Numbered from the stretch's first letter, positions 33,425-45,745 are shown. The stretch: DNA of 64,000 nt from Flaccisagitta enflata (GCA_965153355.1 OZ231126.1:102176001-102240000); one strand, 5' to 3'. Made by a program: numbers and translations. The notes: a model not told the origin generated them from the letters alone.

Positions 33425-34489
33425 ATGGACTTTGAAAAGATAAATAAGTTTTTGGAGGCAAAAAACAAAGACTTGAAAGAACAATTTGGATTTGATATAG
33501 ATGGACGAATTTGGCTATCAGTAAGGGGAACTGTACAAAGGACAGGAAGTATTTGGCCTTTGGGCGGATTCCGCCGACTAGGAATTCCTTCAAAATTTGT
33601 TGAACCGGGAAAAACTACTTTGGATAAAAAACCATTCAATGAACTGATTAATTTCAAAAACAGTTGTGTTGGCGAGGTAGCCAGCCGGCCGAGAGCAAAA
33701 GATAATGGTAAGAATGTCTTGTATTGGCTGTATGGAATAGAAGGATATGTTCCAGTTAAAAATCCTTGTGTGCATCATGAGGCTGAGGGATCAAAATCGT
33801 GTGAATGTGATGTACATTTGACTGCCTTAATTAATGATTTCGAAAACGCCATTAGGAAAAGAGAGCACGATTTTTTCCTTCCAATTATCCCTAATCTGAA
33901 ACGTGACTTTACTCTTCGGGTATCAGCCCAATACGGACAACAACCACCAGAAGGGGTTGATCAATTACCAGCTTCTTACACTCAAGGGTTTTTCATTCCC
34001 GCATATGAAATAAAAATCAAAGACGGACAGATTGTCACCACTGAAAAACCTAAACCAAATGTGAGGGACACCTTGAGGTCAACTTTTGCTCTAAAAAATA
34101 TTCCTGAAGATTCTTTCATTTTACCAAATGACTCTTATGCAGTATTTGATGTGACTGTCGATTCATTTTTGCACCCAGAAGAGGACAAAACTGATCCAGC
34201 ACAAATAAACCCTGATGCATCGGCATTGAGTGTGCAAGATGAAATCGTTGAAGTTGACCCAACAGCATTAAATGCACAAGATGAAATAACTAACGTTGAC
34301 CCAAATGATTCATTAATCAAATCACTAATTCTAGACCCATCTATAGAAGATGATTCCATTTCTAGAACAATAACTCCAACCAATTCCGATGCAACAGCGG
34401 TGTTTGTAGAAACGAAAGATTCAAATACAAGCACTGATCCTTCAGCAACTGCCACTACCCCAGCAGTCACACCTACAGCTGATTCCTAG
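33425..34489 (+). CDS. Unrecognised 354-residue ORF, possible Gag/ORF1 of a retroelement
   Basis: ATG at 33,425 (an in-frame TTG lies 6 bases upstream), stop TAG at 34,487. The first ~230 residues look globular, with normal composition, charged helices and a Cys/His patch (CVHHEAEGSKSCECD, residues about 115-130). After that it is acidic, then Ser/Thr/Pro-rich. I do not recognise the fold. An LTR-like block ~950 bp upstream, a CX2CX10CX4C knuckle-like segment in the displaced downstream frame and a retroelement immediately 3' favour a Gag-like protein. A host exon is the alternative. The stop results from a shifted duplication (see the next entry). Confidence 0.55.
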   Translation: MDFEKINKFLEAKNKDLKEQFGFDIDGRIWLSVRGTVQRTGSIWPLGGFRRLGIPSKFVEPGKTTLDKKPFNELINFKNSCVGEVASRPRAKDNGKNVLYWLYGIEGYVPVKNPCVHHEAEGSKSCECDVHLTALINDFENAIRKREHDFFLPIIPNLKRDFTLRVSAQYGQQPPEGVDQLPASYTQGFFIPAYEIKIKDGQIVTTEKPKPNVRDTLRSTFALKNIPEDSFILPNDSYAVFDVTVDSFLHPEEDKTDPAQINPDASALSVQDEIVEVDPTALNAQDEITNVDPNDSLIKSLILDPSIEDDSISRTITPTNSDATAVFVETKDSNTSTDPSATATTPAVTPTADS

Positions 34490-35000
34490 AACAATAACTC
34501 CAACCAATACCGATGCAACCGCAGCTGCTGCTACCCCAGTGACCACAACCGCAGCTGCTGCTACCCCAGCAATCACATCCGCAGCTACCGCTACCCCAGC
34601 AGTCACTACTACCATTCCCTCACCAACGGTCACAACCCCTACCACTGCTACTACGAGTTCCACCGCAAGTACCACAACTACCCCAGTATCAACCGTCAAC
34701 ACTCAGAACTTACCTAGTTCGGACGCAACCGCTAAGGCACAGACGAGTGGAGAATCCACCAGAGTCACTGATTCCAATCAGGGACCGAAGATGTCAACGG
34801 GAACAATAACCGAGCCCACCAAGGCTCCTGCAAAAATAGATAATGGGGCACACAATGATGAATTATGGCCTACCCATTATCACGCTTTTTGTTTCTTTTG
34901 TAATGACTCTAGATTGTATATTAAGGGTAGATGCACATTTAAAGCGTGTGGACAATTATTTAGATCCGTACCGAGCCAGCGATCTCAAGGACTACCGGAT
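34490..35000 (+). pseudogene. Frame-shifted continuation with CX2CX10CX4C motif
   Basis: The block TAGAACAATAACTCCAACCA occurs at 34,363 and again at 34,487, 124 bp apart. Because 124 is not a multiple of three, the second copy is in another frame, and the first frame stops there. The other frame stays open to 35,021. It reads as a Thr/Ala/Pro linker rich in ATTTPAV-type repeats, then HAFCFFC and, ten residues later, CTFKAC. This looks like the C-terminal half of the preceding protein, disabled by the duplication. From about 35,000 the sequence is R2-type retrotransposon. Confidence 0.5.
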
Positions 35001-36962
35001 GCATTTACCCGGCAATGTTAGGGATTACATTGTCTCCCTTTATGGGAATCTGAGAGGTAAAATCCGCACTTCCAATTGGGTCTCCGAGGAGTTCAGTTTT
35101 GACAAGGGTGTTTTTCAAGGTGATCCTCTCAGCCCCATAATCTTCCTTATTTGCTTTAATCCCATTTTGGAAGATTTACTGAGATTCCAGGAGGATGATG
35201 GGTATTGCTTGGAGGGAATGTCTTTTATTACGTTGCCTTTTGCCGATGACTTTAATCTGATCACTCGGGATGTCAGAAAACACAAGAAATTGATGGCTCG
35301 TCTGCATATGTTGACAGTTTCTATGGGTCTGAGGCTGAAGCCTCGAAAGTGTCGATCATTGTCTATCAAGGCTGGTAGGTCGGTTGAGATCGGCTTTTCC
35401 CTTGGAGACTCAGAGATTGGCTCCATCATGCACGACAAGTACCATAAATTTCTTGGGGGATTTTATACTTTTGGTTTTTCAGTCACCTCGGTGGCTGCGG
35501 TAATTAAAGAAAGGGTCAGTGATCAGCTTAAAAACATTGACAGCTTACTCATAAGAAATGAATACAAGGCCCGTATTTACGTTGAATATTTTCTGGGCTC
35601 TTTGCGTTTTATTTTGTCTGTCCATGATTTGCATAAGTCACAACTGAAAGCTTTGGATGACTTGTCCCATCGCTTTTTAAAGAAATGGCTCGGTCTCCCG
35701 CGTGGTGCATCGTGGGCGCTAGTTCACGATGTGCATGGTATGAATGTAAAATCCTTTGATCACCTTTATAAAGAGTCTCGCACGTTAACCCTGTCTAATA
35801 TTCGCTTTTTTAGTGATAATCGGGTGCGTCATGCTTTGGACACAAAAGAAGAGCGCGAGAGTCAGTGGTGCCGGAAATTCTCCTCTGCAACCTTTGCTAA
35901 GGGAGTATTAAACGAGGTGGTTCCTCCTACGGTAGCAGTAAGTGATGTTTCAACCATAGCACAGGGCCTGGATGTTTCCCAACAAAGTTGGTCGTCTTTA
36001 GAGCTCAGTGGCGTTCTTTCTCCCTCTCCGCTCTCTCCTCCTCCACTTCCCACCTCTCCTCCCCCACCCCCACCTGGTGCGGCTCCTCAGCGCCAAAATG
36101 CTCGAAAGATGATCAAGGGCAAGGTCCAGGCTGAGGTTCAGCGGGATGTAAGTGATTTTTGGAAGGAGAAGATCGGGCATTACGCTATGCAGGGTGACTA
36201 TCTAGCGTTGATCATGGAAGAGAAGGGCTGTGTTTCATGGAAGAGCTATATGTGGGACATACCTCAGGGAGTTCTTAGATTCGCCATTAACGCTGGATTA
36301 AACACCCTGCCCACTCTCGACAATCTTAAACGCTGGGGGAAAAGAGTAAACGACCGTTGTCCTTTATGTGGCAATACTCAGACTCTCCTACATGTTCTTT
36401 CCAATTGTTCTGTCTCATTAGATCAGGGTCGCTTGACATGGCGCCACAACTCGGTACTGTTGACGCTCATAGAGTATATCCAGCCCCAGCTCCATGAGAA
36501 TTTTGTTCTGTATTTGGATTTACCTGGTTATACTGCGGCTCATGGGGGGTTATCCTGCCTCATATTCTTGTCACATCATTGCGTCCTGACTTATTTATTC
36601 TTGATGAGATCTCTAAAAAAATCATCTTTTTTGAGCTGACATGCCCATGGGATAGCAATGTTGCCAATAGTCACTCTTATAAAGAGGAGAAATATGCGCC
36701 TCTAATCGCAGATCTTTCACGCGACTTTTCTGTTTTTAATTATTCAGTTGAAGTTTCCGCCCGTGGCCAGGTGACGAAAGACAATCGTGCGCGCATAAAA
36801 TCGCTCATCTGGAAGTGTTGCCGTCAACCGAAAGGCTTGGAAAAAAATCTTGTCAAGCTTATGTCTAAAGCCGCTATTCTCACGTCCTTTACTATGTTTA
36901 GCGCGAGAAAAGAGCCTGCTTGGTCATCCCCTAGCCCTTTGATCGTTCGTCATTTTAACTGA
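35000..36962 (+). pseudogene. R2-type non-LTR retrotransposon: RT plus restriction-like endonuclease, broken
   Basis: 5'-truncated: homology begins near HLPGNVRDYI (35,002). RT motifs follow: GVFQGDPLSPIIFL (motif B), LPFADDFNLI (catalytic motif C, FADD), MGLRLKPRKCRSL (motif D). A Pro-rich insert lies at about 36,010-36,080. Then come the CCHC knuckle CPLCGNTQTLLHVLSNC (about 36,358-36,410) and the restriction-like endonuclease: RPDLFILD, FFELTCPWDSN and KEEKYAPL, the PD-D/E-K pattern of R2/NeSL-group elements. One frame change separates RT/knuckle from endonuclease at the G6 run near 36,543-36,548; the second frame ends at the TGA at 36,960-36,962. Missing: RT motifs 0-A and N-terminal zinc fingers. 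The element cuts target DNA and primes reverse transcription there; this copy is dead unless the frameshift is a sequencing error. Confidence 0.92.
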
Positions 36963-37140
36963 CACAATTTTTCATTTCCTGTTTATTTATGTGTTTACAT
37001 AACGATGATCTGTATTGGACCATAGGCATTTTCCCTCATTGCAATCCAATAATCTGCTAGTTATGTATTCGCCTTGATTGTATATTTTATTGAATATACG
37101 TCTTTACTAACTATATTTCGAAGGTTGCGGAAAAGAAAGC
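36963..37140 (+). other. Likely 3' UTR of the R2-type element
   Basis: AT-rich, ending near TTATTGAATATACGTC before a purine tract. No poly-A tail visible, as usual for R2-type elements. The boundary is not defined. Confidence 0.35.
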
Positions 37141-37600
37141 GTGAAGGAGGAAAGAGAGAGAGAGAAGAGAAAGAGGAGAAAGAAGCAGAAATAGAGAGAA
37201 AGACAAAGAAATATAAAAGGAAGCAGAGGAGAAGATAAGGAGAGGAAGAAGAGGAAGAAGGAGATGAAGAAAAAGAAAAAGAAAAAGAAGAAGAAAAAGA
37301 AGAAGAAGAAGAAGAAGAAGAAGAAGAAGAAGAAGAAGAAGAAGAAGAAGAAGAAGAAGAAGAAGAAGAAGAAGAAGAAGAAGAAGAAGAAGAAGAAGAA
37401 GAAGAAGAAGAAGAAGAAGAAGAAGAAGAGAAGAAGAAGAGAGGAAAAAAAAAGAACGAGAGAAGAAGAAGAAGAGGAAGAAGAAAGAAGAAGAAGAGAA
37501 GGAGGAAAGAAGAAGAAGAAGGAAGAAGAAGAGGTAAAAAGGCTAAAGAACACTAAGAAGAGGCAGAAGAAGAAGAAAATGAAGATCGAAAAAGAAAATG
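37140..37600. repeat. (GAA)n array in purine tract
   Basis: GAA about 37,288-37,430 nearly perfect, flanked by AAAGAA and GAGGAA variants. Lys-, Glu- and Phe-rich frames are artefacts. Confidence 0.95.
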
Positions 37601-37605
37601 TGTGT

Positions 37606-37740
37606 AACAAGGCCAAGTAGGCCAATAAGGTGCGACGTGTGGATCGTCGAACGAATGCGTTACCAACCATTCAACCGAGAAACCAACCCACCGACCAACG
37701 GACACAGCCAGTTTTAGAGGTGCTTTATCGCATCTAAAAA
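37606..37740 (+). mobile_element. HTE, TGCGAC subfamily, short copy
   Basis: Head AACAAGGCCAAGTAGGCCAA, then AGGTGCGACGTGTGG; tail GACCAACGGACACAGCCAG, hairpin GGTGCTTTATCGCATC and A5. The internal tetramer run is only about two units long. Confidence 0.85.
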
Positions 37741-37780
37741 GAGCATGTTCTAACAAAGACGCTTGGCTCAAAGAAAAGAA

Positions 37781-37959
37781 AACAAGGCCAAGTAGGCCAA
37801 TAAGGTGCGACGTGTGGATCGTCAAATGAATGCGTTACCAACCGACCAACCGACCAACCGACCAACCGACCAACCGACCAACCGACCAACCGACCAACCG
37901 ACCGACCGACCGACCAACGGACACAGCCAGTTATAGAGGTGCTTTGTCGCATCTAAAAA
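37781..37959 (+). mobile_element. HTE, TGCGAC subfamily, expanded copy
   Basis: Near-identical to the copy 175 bp upstream, except that its interior holds an expanded CGACCAAC run (about eight units). Tail hairpin GGTGCTTTGTCGCATC and A5. The pair shows the microsatellite growing inside an otherwise unchanged element. Confidence 0.88.
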
Positions 37960-38003
37960 GGGGGTTAAAAGCGTTCTTTGATGAGTTACCGTTGAAAGTC
38001 TAC

Positions 38004-38200
38004 GTGTGTTACGACGTGTGTTACGACATGTGTTACGACGTGTGTTACGACGTGTGTTACGACGTGTGTTACGACGTGTGTTACGACGTGTGTTACGACG
38101 TGTGTTTCGTGTTTCCTGAATCCTGATTCCGTTTCGGCGGCGTTAAGGTGTGTGTTTCGTGTTTCCTGAATCCTGATTCCGTTTCGGCGGCGTTAAGGTG
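38004..38200. repeat. 12-bp ACGTGTGTTACG array and 50-bp perfect duplication
   Basis: About eight 12-bp units to 38,100, then a 50-bp unit (starting TGTGTTTCGTGTTTCCTGAA) at 38,101-38,150 repeated without change at 38,151-38,200. Confidence 0.95.
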
Positions 38201-38290
38201 CCAGTTGACAGGCAATGAGGAAAAATGTGTGTCTCGGCTGACTTCTTCTTCTTCTACCTATTATTTTTCTTCTTTCTTCTCCCGCGTTTC

Positions 38291-38875
<585 letters not shown>

Positions 38876-39305
38876 CATCTTATCACTGCTTTCTTTTTCT
38901 TTTTTGTTTTCCTTTTTTTCTTTTTCTTTTTTTTTCCTTCTCCTTTTTCTCTTTTTTTTCCTTTTTCTTTTTTCTTTTTCTTTTTCTATTTCTTCTTCTT
39001 CTTCTTCTTCTTCTTCTTCTTCTTCTTCTTCTTCTTCTTCTTCTTCTTCTTCTTCCTCTTTTTCTTTTCTTCTTCTTCTTCTTCTTCTTCTTCTTCTTCT
39101 TCTTCTTCTTCTTCTTCTTCTTCTTCTTCTTCTTCTTCTTCTTCTTCTTCTTCTTCTTCTTCTTCTTCTTCTTCTTCTTCTTTTACTTTTTCTTCTTCTT
39201 CTTCTTCTTCTTCTTCTTCTTCTTCTTCTTCTTCTTCTTCTTCTTCTTCTTCTTCTTCTTCTTCTTCTTCTTCTTCTTCTTCTTCTTCTTCTTCTTCTTC
39301 TTCTT

Positions 39306-39336
<31 letters not shown>

Positions 39337-39718
39337 TTCTTCTTCTTCTTCTTCTTCTTCTTCTTCTTCTTCTTCTTCTTCTTCTTCTTCTTCTTCTTCT
39401 TCTTCTTCTTCTTCTTCTTCTTCTTCTTCTTCTTCTTCTTCTTCTTCTTCTTCTTCTTCTTCTTCTTCTTCTTCTTCTTCGACTTTTTCTTCTTCTTCCT
39501 CTTCTTCTTCGTCTTCTTCTTCTTTTTCTTCTTCCTCTTATTCTTCTTCTTCACCTTCTTCTTCTTCACCTTCTTCTTCTTCTCCTTCTTTTTTTCTTCT
39601 TCCTCCTCTTCTTCTTCTTCTTCTTCTTCTTCTTCTTCTTCTTCTTCTTCTTCTTCTTCTTCTTCTTCTTCTTCTTCTTCTTCTCCTTCTTCTTCTTCTT
39701 CTTCTTCTTCTTCTCCCT
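38876..39718. repeat. (CTT)n array, over 700 bp
   Basis: Long CTT runs at about 38,993-39,053, 39,068-39,180, 39,191-39,480 and 39,607-39,690, with few interruptions (ACTTTTT, TTATT, TCGACT). Strict homopyrimidine strand. It is the longest GAA-TTC tract in the window. Confidence 0.98.
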
Positions 39719-39804
39719 TGCCTCCAGCTTTGTTTTTCATTTTCTCACATTTCTTCATATAGTTTTGGTGCTTCTGCTGATCCCGATTCACCCTCCTTTT
39801 GCAG

Positions 39805-39967
39805 TTTTTAGTCGTGTACATCTCTACAATTCATCATGTCAGTTTGTCTGTTTGTTGGACCACCCGGAGCACTTTGCCCACTTTCCATCAGTGTCCACTG
39901 CCTAGATTTTCGAATATACGATTTCACTACCGCCCCTGCCCACCCGCAAGAGATTTTCTCAGCCTTG
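39805..39967 (-). mobile_element. HTE, divergent
   Basis: Starts TTTTTAGTCGTGTACATC, has a degenerate GTTTGTCTGTTTGTTGG run, and ends CTGCCCACCCGCAAGAGATT then AGCCTTGTTTT. The hairpin is eroded. Confidence 0.65.
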
Positions 39968-40109
39968 TTTTCGGCGGTTTTTATTGTAAGACGTTTCAAG
40001 CATCTTGCGAGGGAGTTTTGACCCGTTGTACTTCGTTTTGTCGTTTACAAAGTTATTGCTTCCGTTTTTCTACGTCCACAAGTTGTGGACCACAATATTT
40101 TCTCTATTT

Positions 40110-40648
<539 letters not shown>

Positions 40649-40752
40649 CCTTATTGTTAATCCTCATCATGAATTTATCCTTCTGTAATTTGCTCGGTTC
40701 TGTCCAGATAGATATTAGCAACATTGGCATTTAGTCATTCCTGATGGCCGAT

Positions 40753-42055
40753 GGGTGTGTTTGTTCTGACGACACGAATTTCGATTGTTTCCATGAAACA
40801 TGTTTTCAGCGTGAACACATGTTTATGAATTTCAACTGTCCCACCAAGGAGTGAGCGAAGTGAGTGAGCGAGCCCATGAACCATTGCAGAAAACTTCTGA
40901 TTCCTGAAACAATGCTTTACAATATTCTAACTGCATCATCAAAACTTCTCACAGAAATAATTTTTTCTATTTTTTGAGGAAACCAAAAGCACTAGCTTTC
41001 TTTTTGCGTTTTATGCTCATTAACCTTTAAGATATCTTCCACAAGAAATAGAAGTGATTGTTACAGGTCAACCAGGTAACTCTCAATGCTTTGACACATA
41101 TTTGTTGTGATTGAGAATGTACAGGGTGTCCCAAGTCAGTTGCAACATAAAGAATCGACATATCTCTGCTTCTAGGTCCTCAAATCAATTTCTGAAAAAA
41201 GATCTAAAAAGATCTTTGTCTGCACTTTTTACATGCAAAATTTGATGATAATCGGACAATTTGTTTAGGGGCCACATTTCTTTGAAATACACAAGTGATT
41301 TCTGACCATGTCTTTACTTAGTTTTTTACTTTTTGCTGTACTTTGCAGTAGCTGTCTTTACTTGCTTGTCATTTTTCAACGAATTAAGCTAAAACCCTGT
41401 CATTGGTCTCAAATGGCAGATAATTTGTTATAGATTTAGATCATCAAAAAAATTTGACAATTTTCCAAGATTTGATAAGATTTTCATTGTTTTTTTCCAG
41501 ATTTTCACTTTTTATTTTGACAATGTTTGATCAAAATCATCAATAAATTCATGAATTGTCAAAATTTTCCAAGATTTCTATGAAGATGTACAATCTATGT
41601 AGAATTGTCTTTCATTTGAGACCAATCCCAGGTTTCTGGATCAATTTGTCATGAAGTGGCAGAGAGTTAAAGTCAGCTACTTTCAAATACAGCTATAAAA
41701 AGAGAATTTTCCACTTAATGTTACCACTCATTTGATGTTCTTCTGACCCGCAACTATCCAATACTCAAAGTGGAAGTTTGGTATGACAAAAAGTGCAGAC
41801 CTAGATCTTCGTAGATCTTTTTTCAGAAATCAATTTGAGTTCCTAGAAGCAGATATATGTCGATTCTTTATGTTGCAACTGACTTGGGACACCCTGTAAG
41901 TTTTTCTGAAATGATCATTAGTTATCACAGATGTGGAGTGAGAGAGCGAAGCACTGCAAAACACGTGAGCGGAGTGAGTGGTGAGAGCGAACGATTGCTG
42001 CGAGCGACCGAGTGGCCCTCTAAAAACGCGATTGTCACTAGTAGAAACAGACGCG
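40753..42055. mobile_element. Family Y element split by a MITE
   Basis: The left part GGGTGTGTTTGTTCTGACGA ... GAGTGAGCGAAGTGAGTGAG and the right part GAGCGGAGTGAGTGG ... AACGCGATTGTCACTAGTAG match the two ends of the intact copy at 51,675-51,945. They are separated by a ~1-kb block that includes the MITE at 41,122-41,896. Confidence 0.6.
41122..41896. mobile_element. TA-flanked MITE with CAGGGTGTCCCAAGTC termini
   Basis: 775 bp with ~115-bp inverted repeats at about 90% identity: CAGGGTGTCCCAAGTCAGTT, GCAACATAAAGAATCGACAT and TCTGAAAAAAGATCTA occur at both ends. TA at 41,120-41,121 and 41,897-41,898. Mariner-type tip; the interior has no ORF. Confidence 0.92.
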
Positions 42056-42284
42056 ATGTTTCTTCTTTTTTTCTCCTCCTACTTTTCCCCGGTGATGTTA
42101 ACAAGAAGCCTGAGGGTGTTTTTTTCTTCGGTGCTTCCTTCCCCTTCAAGGTCTTTCACACTTTGACCTTAAGAGGGATGTATATTTGCCTCAAGATTTT
42201 TTTGCAACTCTCTGACAATATCTCTCAGTCTGGAGATATCATCCGTTCCCGTCACTGTCCGCCACATGAAATGCCGGATGGACC

Positions 42285-42405
42285 ACTTTTAGATGCGTTC
42301 ATCAGGAACGCATCTCTATTAAAGGTTCCCTCTGACGGTCCGTCTGTCTGTCGGTCCGTCCTTCCATCTATTATGCATCATGAATTTCTCCTCGGCTTTA
42401 TGAAT
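42285..42405 (-). mobile_element. HTE tail, GATGCGTTC subfamily
   Basis: Hairpin GATGCGTTCATCAGGAACGC then ATC, preceded by CTTTTA on the plus strand and followed by GACGGTCCGTCTGTCTGTCG. Head absent. Same hairpin as 24,575-24,600. Confidence 0.75.
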
Positions 42406-42409
42406 TTTG

Positions 42410-42930
42410 GCCACAGCGAGATCGTATATACTGGATGAAACGATCGATACAAAAAGCGGTCAGAAGTTGAAGTAGTCTATCTGTCTGTTCATCATCTCTC
42501 CCTCCCTGTATCGCGCTTATTCAGCGCACAATTTACTACATGCAGTGACACAGTCAGGACGCTTTGTTGACCGATCGGGCTTGTTTAGCCAATTTTATGG
42601 TAAGACGGGTGCGCTGCATGGTGTCCAGTGTCCACAGGTTGGCCCATTGGTAGGTTGGTTTAAAAAAAGTTTTTTCCTCTTCATACTTTCATACTTTCAT
42701 CTCTTATCTTGTATCTCTGTACTTCTTATACACTATGTTACATCTTAAAGTCTAGTGACTGATGAGCATCCAATTATTGTATCTTTACCTCGTTCCTACT
42801 GCCACGCGTATTCTAAGTTTGTCCATTGGATGATCAGTTCATCTCTCTACCACAATATCATACGAACCCTTAGTAACGACGATAAAGTTCACTTGGATAA
42901 TGGATATATTTTGCCATTAATCATGAATAT
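42410..42930. other. Stretch without recognisable gene
   Basis: An 86-codon frame from 42,755 has no recognisable domain and overlaps an inverted repeat. Confidence 0.4.
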
Positions 42931-42934
42931 TTCC

Positions 42935-43575
42935 GTCGAGATACCACGCGAATCAATAAAAAAGACGCATTCTGAAAAGACCATTTTAGCCATTTTGTCA
43001 TTAATTTTAAGTTAAATGCTTTGCACTATTGGAAAGCCTAGCTTTTTAACTTTCAGGATCAAAAAGAAAAAGTTCTTAATCTTAAGGCGTTTATGCGTGG
43101 TAAAAAAAAGAGTAAAAACAGTCAAAAATCATTTTCACAATTCTAGAAGAGAAAAAAATTCAAGATAACTAGTGTCTCACTTTGATGAGCTGTAACTTTT
43201 AAACCGTTTGAGATACAGACTTGGGGATGGTCTAGAATGAAAGAAAATTCAAAAATCTTTAAAATTACTTTGTCTGAAAAATGCTCAAAAACTTTTTGCA
43301 AGCCTTATCACTGGATATGGAAATGACAAACATTTTTTTCAGTAATTGAATATTTGCCATGTGCTCAAAATAGTGGTTGACTTTGAAAGGCTGTAACTTT
43401 TAAACGGTTTAAGATAAAGACCTTGGATTGGTCTAGATTGAAAGAAAATTCAAATATCTTCAAAATAGCTTGAACAAAAGAGATTTTTGATAATTTTTTC
43501 TGTGTTCTTTGTCTATAAATGAAGAGGTGCGTCTTTTTTTTTTTGATTCGCGTGGTATCATCCATCTGCACTGCA
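42935..43575. repeat. Inverted-repeat region with direct duplication
   Basis: GATACCACGCGAATCA (about 42,939) is inverted as TGATTCGCGTGGTATC (about 43,536), suggesting element ends. Inside, GCTGTAACTTTTAAAC with ~65 bp following occurs twice in direct orientation (about 43,190 and 43,390). Confidence 0.6.
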
Positions 43576-43844
43576 GATTCTGCAGTAATAAAAGAACCTC
43601 TGTGCACGTGTATCCCAAGGTGTTACCGACAACAAATAAGTGTATTTCTCCCAAAACTCTTTTGACATGACTCACGAGAATTTCACAAACTTGGGATTAG
43701 GAATTTCTACAGTGCTTAAAAATTGTGCACGGTAGGAACTGCCAGCTGGGCTCATGTTAATGGTTTTTTTGGCCCTTTCTTGTATCGTAATGAGCGAGTC
43801 ACGCAGAAACGTGGAATTTTTTTTCAATCAGTTCCCTCTCTGTT

Positions 43845-43864
43845 TCTTTTTCTCTTTCTTTCCT

Positions 43865-43924
<60 letters not shown>

Positions 43925-43928
43925 TCCT

Positions 43929-44003
<75 letters not shown>

Positions 44004-44010
44004 ATTCTTT

Positions 44011-44078
<68 letters not shown>

Positions 44079-44320
44079 TTTTGCTTTTTTTTCTTTCTTT
44101 CTTTCTATCTTGTTTTGCGCTCTTTATTCTTTTATTTCTTTGTTTCTTTGTGTCTTTGTGTCTTTGTGTCTTTGTGTCTTTGTGTCTTTGTCTCCTTGTC
44201 TCTTTGTCTCTTTGTCTCCATGTTTCTTTATTACTTTGTCTCTTTGTCTCTTTGTCTCTATGTCTCTTTGTCTCTTTGTCTCTTTGTCTCTTTGTCTCTT
44301 TGTTTCTGTTTTTTTTTTAT
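43845..44320. repeat. (CTTT)n array and TCTTTGTG/TCTTTGTC octamers
   Basis: CTTT at 43,857-44,080 nearly perfect, then TTTGTGTC and TTTGTCTC units to 44,305. Phe/Leu/Ser frames are artefacts. Confidence 0.96.
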
Positions 44321-44489
44321 AAAAGAATCTTTCATGGTGTTGAGATATACTGCCGAGAAAACTTTAAGCCGGAAGATATCGTTAGTCACTTTGGCCTTAA
44401 TTCATTAACTCCAAAAAGCGTGCGCACGTTGACTGAAAGTTAAATGGAACTAAATACAACTTTGGAAAAAAGTCACTTTTCAACTCAGT

Positions 44490-44674
<185 letters not shown>

Positions 44675-44859
44675 GCTCGCCCCGTGGTGCATGAGTGAAG
44701 GAAAATGAGAACTTCAGCTAGGCCTTTTCATAATACGGAACATGTTCATGTGTTTTTCCTACCTTCGTTTTTGTCGCATCATTTCTTTTTCTTTTTTTTT
44801 CTTCTGCCGTTGTTATCGTCATTGCTGCTTTTCTTTCTCGCCAGTGCAGTGGTTGAAAA

Positions 44860-44915
44860 AACAAGGCCGGATACACAGCCACTCCAGTCGCGTGCGGGTT
44901 GGCAGGGGAGGCGAA
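44860..44915 (+). mobile_element. HTE head, 5' end only
   Basis: ACAAGGCCGGATACACAGCC then CTCCAGTCGCGTGCGGGTTG and GGCAGGGG. The element stops and a CTTT array begins 30 bp later, so the array may have replaced the element interior. Confidence 0.75.
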
Positions 44916-44942
44916 AGGAAAGGTCGCTAGGGCACTCTTTAT

Positions 44943-44967
44943 TTTTTTCTTTCCTTCTTTCTTTTTT

Positions 44968-45047
<80 letters not shown>

Positions 45048-45063
45048 TCCTTCTTTCTTTTTT

Positions 45064-45115
<52 letters not shown>

Positions 45116-45123
45116 TCGTTCGT

Positions 45124-45198
<75 letters not shown>
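44943..45198. repeat. (CTTT)n array
   Basis: About 62 units, with TTCGTTCG near 45,116. Confidence 0.97.
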
Positions 45199-45447
45199 AT
45201 TTTTGTATCTCATTCATTTCTTCCCTTCATCCATGTTTACCCTTTAGATCAATGAGAGAGACTGAATCTGTTTCTTTCTTTTTTTCTTACTTCTTATTAT
45301 TCTTTTTTCTTTCCTTTTTCCTTTCTCCTTGTTTAACATTTAGATCAATGAAAGAGAGAGAATCTTTGGCTCTTTTTTTCAGTTTTGGGAGTGTTTTTAC
45401 GATCCCCAAAACTCTCATAAGAAGCAACCATATTTACACATCTTCCG

Positions 45448-45745
<298 letters not shown>

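Noticed and set aside
33590-33778. Antisense frames over the 33.4-36.6 kb ORFs (also 34,135-34,702, 35,115-35,438, 35,862-36,180)
   Set aside because: Shadows of the plus-strand coding sequence.
36963-37140. Promoter or second ORF after the R2-type element
   Set aside because: AT-rich, no ORF; most simply a 3' UTR.
42755-43015. 86-codon frame
   Set aside because: Overlaps one arm of an inverted repeat and matches no domain known to me.
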